Assembly (NCBI GenBank): GCA_022496185.1
Contig: WTXG01000097.1
Coordinates: 62,001-126,000, forward strand
Origin: Multifurca ochricompacta
Lineage: Eukaryota; Basidiomycota; Agaricomycetes; Russulales; Russulaceae
Direction: 5' to 3'
Length of the DNA: 64,000 bases
Shown here: positions 60,315 through 64,000 of the stretch, piece by piece
How the letters are laid out: each line of letters opens with the position of its first letter
Position numbering within the stretch: position 1 is the first letter of the stretch
Notes under the pieces: model-generated
What the model saw: the letters and a program-made list of their open reading frames with translations, nothing else
The model's database searches: none
What the model was told of the DNA's origin: nothing
Position numbers and translations under genes: made by a program

Positions 60315-61427
60315 GGTAAGGCAAAGTTGTAAGACTCCACATGGATTGAGGGTCTATTTATTGCATCATGGGGCCTCCTTAACGCAGCGATCTCACCCTC
60401 ATTTCCCAGCAATCAACAGAAGAAAATTGAGCATTGTTCTTGTTATTTGGATTAAATTTTAATAATAGTTACTTCTTGAAAAATGGAAGCGTACCTGTTG
60501 TTGAGATGGGCCGGTAGCGAGGGCTCCTGATCTTATGATTATGATAAGATAATCTAAAGTGCGTCAGATAATTGATTCAGAGACATTGCACACAACGCAT
60601 TCTTTCTGTCTTGTCACATTTAAATAACTATATTTATTCTACTTATTGTTGTGCTCCTCTGAGCAGTATAAAAGGTTGCTACTCTGTACGTGTTCACTTC
60701 AGCTTTGACCACATTGAGTATTAGTTAATTAATCTTATCTCATATTTTTACCATATTTAGCTAACGCTTATCTGCTATCTAAATAGGTAAAGATACTATA
60801 GTGGGGGAGTTTTGGTGGCTTAATGACAAGATTAAAGCTCATTCAGTCAATGCCATCCATGCCATCTAATGCCGTCTACGGCCGTCTTTTTGACGGTTTG
60901 GACGGCATTTTCCGTACCCGTCCACCATCCGTCTCGACATTGACTTAAGCTCGGTACGGCACGGGTACGGCAACCGTACTACAGACCTGTCCATACCGTG
61001 AGGTACGGGTACGGTGCGCAGCCCTACTGCAAAAGGATTAGTTGCTGATGATAAGATGGGGAAAAGATGGGGGAAGGAGGGTAGGTTGGGTGATTTCTAT
61101 TCCTATTCCTAGTGATTGGCAGGGGTAACCCTGGGGTATCCTCATTGGTACCCGTACCTGTACCCATACCCATAGTGATGGGTACGGGTAACCCACAGGT
61201 TACCCGCAGGTCACCCATGAAAATGCGTGCAAGTTTTTTACTTGCATCATGCATTTCGGATGACCGGCCCAGGCCTTCCCAGACCAAGACGATACACAAT
61301 GTGTTCATTTGTGGCTGCTTAAGATCCCTCAATGACTCTTGTTTTATGTTTAGAAGATTAAGATAATTTATTATTCCATTTTTATCTTATTATTCTGCTT
61401 TCAATTTTATACAAGCACAACTAAAAT

Positions 61428-61940
61428 TGTGACAGAATTCTCCCTGCGACATTACTAATGACTTGACATCATGTTTCACCGGTGTTTTGCTTACTGAGGG
61501 CCTAACCCCTCCTAATTCTCCTTAGTTCTAGCTCATTCTACTGCACAACCATTTAGATACTACATCATAGTACTAGAACCTTCCATTTACTATGACATAG
61601 CTAGATCTACCTGTATTTAAAGCACAGTAAAGTAGAAGAGACAGACTAAGTCTGTTCTCTTGTATTCAATCAGAGGTGCTTTGGAATCCTTGAATCCTCT
61701 CAGTTAGAGCCCCACTTGAACTCTCCAAGATGTGACTTGGAGAGCCTTCATCATCTTGTACTTGCTGCAGGACTGAGTGTCTCTGCCGTCAACTTTGATT
61801 TTCACACGCACCCTCGACTTCATTGTGGGCTTGACCAGAACTTGACTTTGCTGTGACCTAGAGCCTTGACTTATCTTGACGCGACTTGGGAGGCTAGCTC
61901 CCACACGATCCCTGACACAGTTCCGCACCTAACTGTGACA
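61428..61940. mobile_element. Solo LTR (513 bp), TSD AAAAT
   Basis: TGTGACAG at the left, CTGTGACA at the right; AAAAT on both sides (61423-61427, 61941-61945). The empty site ACTAAAATCCAGTATACAG is present at about 62303-62321 in the inner X copy. Confidence 0.93.
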
Positions 61941-62003
61941 AAAATCCAGTATACAGCAATGATTAGATAGGATGTTATAGAACATTGATGAAAAGCCTGT
62001 CAG

Positions 62004-63444
62004 TAGTGATTGGCAGGGGTAACCCTGGGGTATACTCATTGGTACCCGTACCCATACCCATACCCGTCACTACAGGTACAGGTAACCTGCGGGTTACCCG
62101 TGGGTCACCCATGAAAATGCGTGCAAGTTCTTTACTTGCATCGCGCATTTTGGATAACTGGCCCGGGCCTTCCCGGACCAAGAAGATACACAACACATTG
62201 CTTAAGACCCCTCAATGGCTCTTGTTTTATGTTCAGAAGATTAAGATAATTCATTATTCCATTATTATTTTATTATTCTGCTTTCAATTTTATACAAGCA
62301 CAACTAAAATCCAGTATACAGAGATGATTAGATAGGATGTTATAGAACATTGATGAATAGCCTGTCAGATAACCACACAGAATGCAAAAAAAATTAATGA
62401 ACACATAGCAATTGGCAGGGGTAACCCCTGGATAATTGTTTTGATACCTGGGTTACCCATAAAATGAAACACGTGCAAGTTCTTTACTTGCATCACGCAT
62501 TTCAGACAATCGGCCCGGGCCATCCCGGTCAAGGAGATATGCACTCAGACACAATGCATTCATTTATGGCTACTCAAGATCCCTCAAAGATTCCTATTTT
62601 ATGTTTATAAGATTAAGATAATTTATTATTCCATTTTTATTTTATTATTCTGGTTTCAATTTTATACGAGTGCAACCGATCTTTGCATTTCTGCGCATTT
62701 CAGATAAATGGCCCGGGCCATCCCGGTCAGGGAGATAAGCACTTGGACACAACATGTTCATTTATGGCTACTCAAGATTCCTCAAAAATTGTTGTTTTAT
62801 GTTCAGAAGATTAAAAGGATCTTTTATTTACATTATTATTTTATTATTCTAGTTTCATTTCATACAAGCGTGACTGTCCTGGTCCCTGGATGCACAATTC
62901 TGCACGTTTAAGTCAACCTTCCTTAATAGGAAGGAGGTCAGACCACCATGCAATGCAATGTAGTCACTGCCCCATGCAGCTTGTAGATACACACAGGCCT
63001 TGTTTCAATAAAGTAATTTGATAATTAGATTATAGAATAGTCTAAAGTAGTCTAGAGAGTATTTTAGATAGTGCCAGACTGGCAGAATTGGTCACACGTT
63101 AATAAAACAGATGCATCATGATTTTCAAGAATGTAGATCACTGATAACAGTTTTATTTTACATTGCACTGTTAATCTGCTTTGATATTTTGTAGGATAAT
63201 ACTAGAACATATTTAACACCACCCTGTAGCATACATCAGACGAGATCTTGTATTTGTGTGGCTGCAGATGTGTTTTATCTTGGAAATTCTACTGATCTTG
63301 TCAATGGATAATCAGCGCCTATACCCGCCAAACCCACTGCATGGGTACGGGTTTCCATGGGTTGGGAGCCATATACCCGTACCTGTACCCAGCAAAACCC
63401 GTGGCGCTTACCTGCACGGGTATGAAAACCCTTGACAATCACTA
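62004..63444. mobile_element. hAT-like element family X, inner complete copy (1441 bp), TSD CCTGTCAG
   Basis: Left end TAGTGATTGGCAGGGG, right end (reversed) TAGTGATTGTCAAGGG; perfect CCTGTCAG duplication (61996-62003, 63445-63452). The unoccupied site AGCCTGTCAGATAACC occurs at about 62359. Interior holds three diverged direct repeats (about 62110-62300, 62470-62680, 62700-62880), each with GGCCCGGGCC(A/T)TCCCGG and TTATGTTCAGAAGATTAA-like blocks. No coding capacity; ends rich in TACCCGTACC. Confidence 0.93.
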
Positions 63445-64000
63445 CCTGTCAGATAACCACACAGAATGCAAAAAAATTTGATGAACACATAGAAATTGAC
63501 AGGGGTAACACCTGGATAATTGTTTTGATACCTGGGTTACCCATAAAATGAAACGCGTGCAAGTTCTTTACTTGCATTGTGCATTTTGGACATCCGGCCT
63601 GGAACATCCCGGTCTAGGAGATATGCACTTGGACACAACACATTCATTTATGGCTTCTTAAGATTCCTCAAAAATTCCTGTTTTATGTTCATAAGATTAA
63701 GATAATTTATTATTCTATTTTTATTTTATAATTCTGGTTTCAATTTTATACAAGCGTGACTGTTCTTTGCATTTCTGTGCATTTTGGATAAATGGCCCGG
63801 GCCATCCCAGTCAGGGAGATAAGCACTTGGACACAATGCATTCATTTATGGCTACTCAAGATCCCTCAAAAATTGTTGGTTTATGTTCAGAAGATTAAAT
63901 GGATCCTTTATTTACATTACTATTTTATTATTCTGCTTTCATTTCATACAAGTGTGACTGTCCTGGTGCATTTAAGTCAACCTTCCTTAATAGGAAGGAG

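Larger units (their letters stand above)
54985..61026 (-). mobile_element. hAT transposon, family A copy 2, split by a solo LTR (6042 bp), TSD CTGCAAAA
   Basis: Ends TAGGGCTGCGCAC at both sides (inverted), perfect 8-bp duplication CTGCAAAA (54977-54984 and 61027-61034). Almost identical to 39802-44767 in reverse. The insertion at 56980-58050 with its 5-bp duplication accounts for the whole length difference (6042 - 1071 - 5 = 4966). Confidence 0.96.
61110..64000. mobile_element. hAT-like element family X, outer copy (runs off the window)
   Basis: Begins TAGTGATTGGCAGGGGTAAC at 61110. It is interrupted by a solo LTR (61428-61940) and by a second copy of itself (62004-63444), and resumes at 63453 to the window end. 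Resumed parts align with the uninterrupted sequence inside the inner copy. Its right end and 8-bp duplication (expected CCTATTCC) lie outside the window. No ORF with a domain. Confidence 0.8.

Noticed and set aside
61110..64000. CRISPR-like or satellite array because of recurrent blocks
   Set aside because: Spacing is irregular and explained by nested copies of one transposable element with internal repeats.

Overview
The window looks like nuclear DNA of a mushroom-forming basidiomycete (Agaricomycetes). Genes are intron-dense with very short introns (about 50-65 nt, GT..AG). It carries a secreted protein typical of Agaricomycetes (macrofage-activating-glycoprotein family), a fungal NLR, a Crinkler-like gene, and hAT, copia-type LTR and LINE-like repeats of the kind seen in these genomes. 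ORF starts and ends are therefore exon fragments; gene spans below were built by joining exons at splice sites I could read.

From 1 to 39.4 kb is gene-rich host sequence. In order: alpha/beta hydrolase (+), UPF2 of nonsense-mediated decay (+), an ATRIP/Rad26-like checkpoint protein (+), a RING/TRAF zinc-finger protein (-) head-to-head with a FIT/Scs3 lipid-droplet protein (+), a Cdc1/Ted1 metallophosphoesterase (-) that has lost metal ligands, a remnant of an M24 peptidase, an NLR (STAND NTPase with TPRs, +), a secreted Ser/Thr-rich glycoprotein (+), an FAD monooxygenase (-) head-to-head with a BTB/POZ protein (+), a candidate PAXX/XRCC4-superfamily end-joining factor (-), a mitochondrial membrane coiled-coil protein (-), and urease accessory protein UreF (+, with a frameshift in a C run).

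From 39.8 kb to the end is a transposon island in which many insertions could be dated relative to each other by target-site duplications (TSDs). Two hAT copies of one family (39802-44767 +, and 54985-61026 -, the second split by a 1071-bp solo LTR) flank an ORF1-only LINE-like retroposon (itself split by a short copia element), two small hAT derivatives, two copia solo LTRs and one host-like gene, a Crinkler-type NTPase/nuclease with an in-frame stop. The right end holds a hAT-like element inserted into another copy of its own family, with a further solo LTR in the outer copy.

A recurring theme is CpG to TpG/CpA decay. Differences between repeat copies are mostly at CpG sites. The stop codon in one transposase copy is CGA in the other. 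The Crinkler stop is also a TGA that could come from CGA. The 3' half of the NLR gene plus the adjoining putative LTR contains one CpG in about 2.5 kb. This suggests cytosine methylation acting on repeats and on the immune-type NLR gene.
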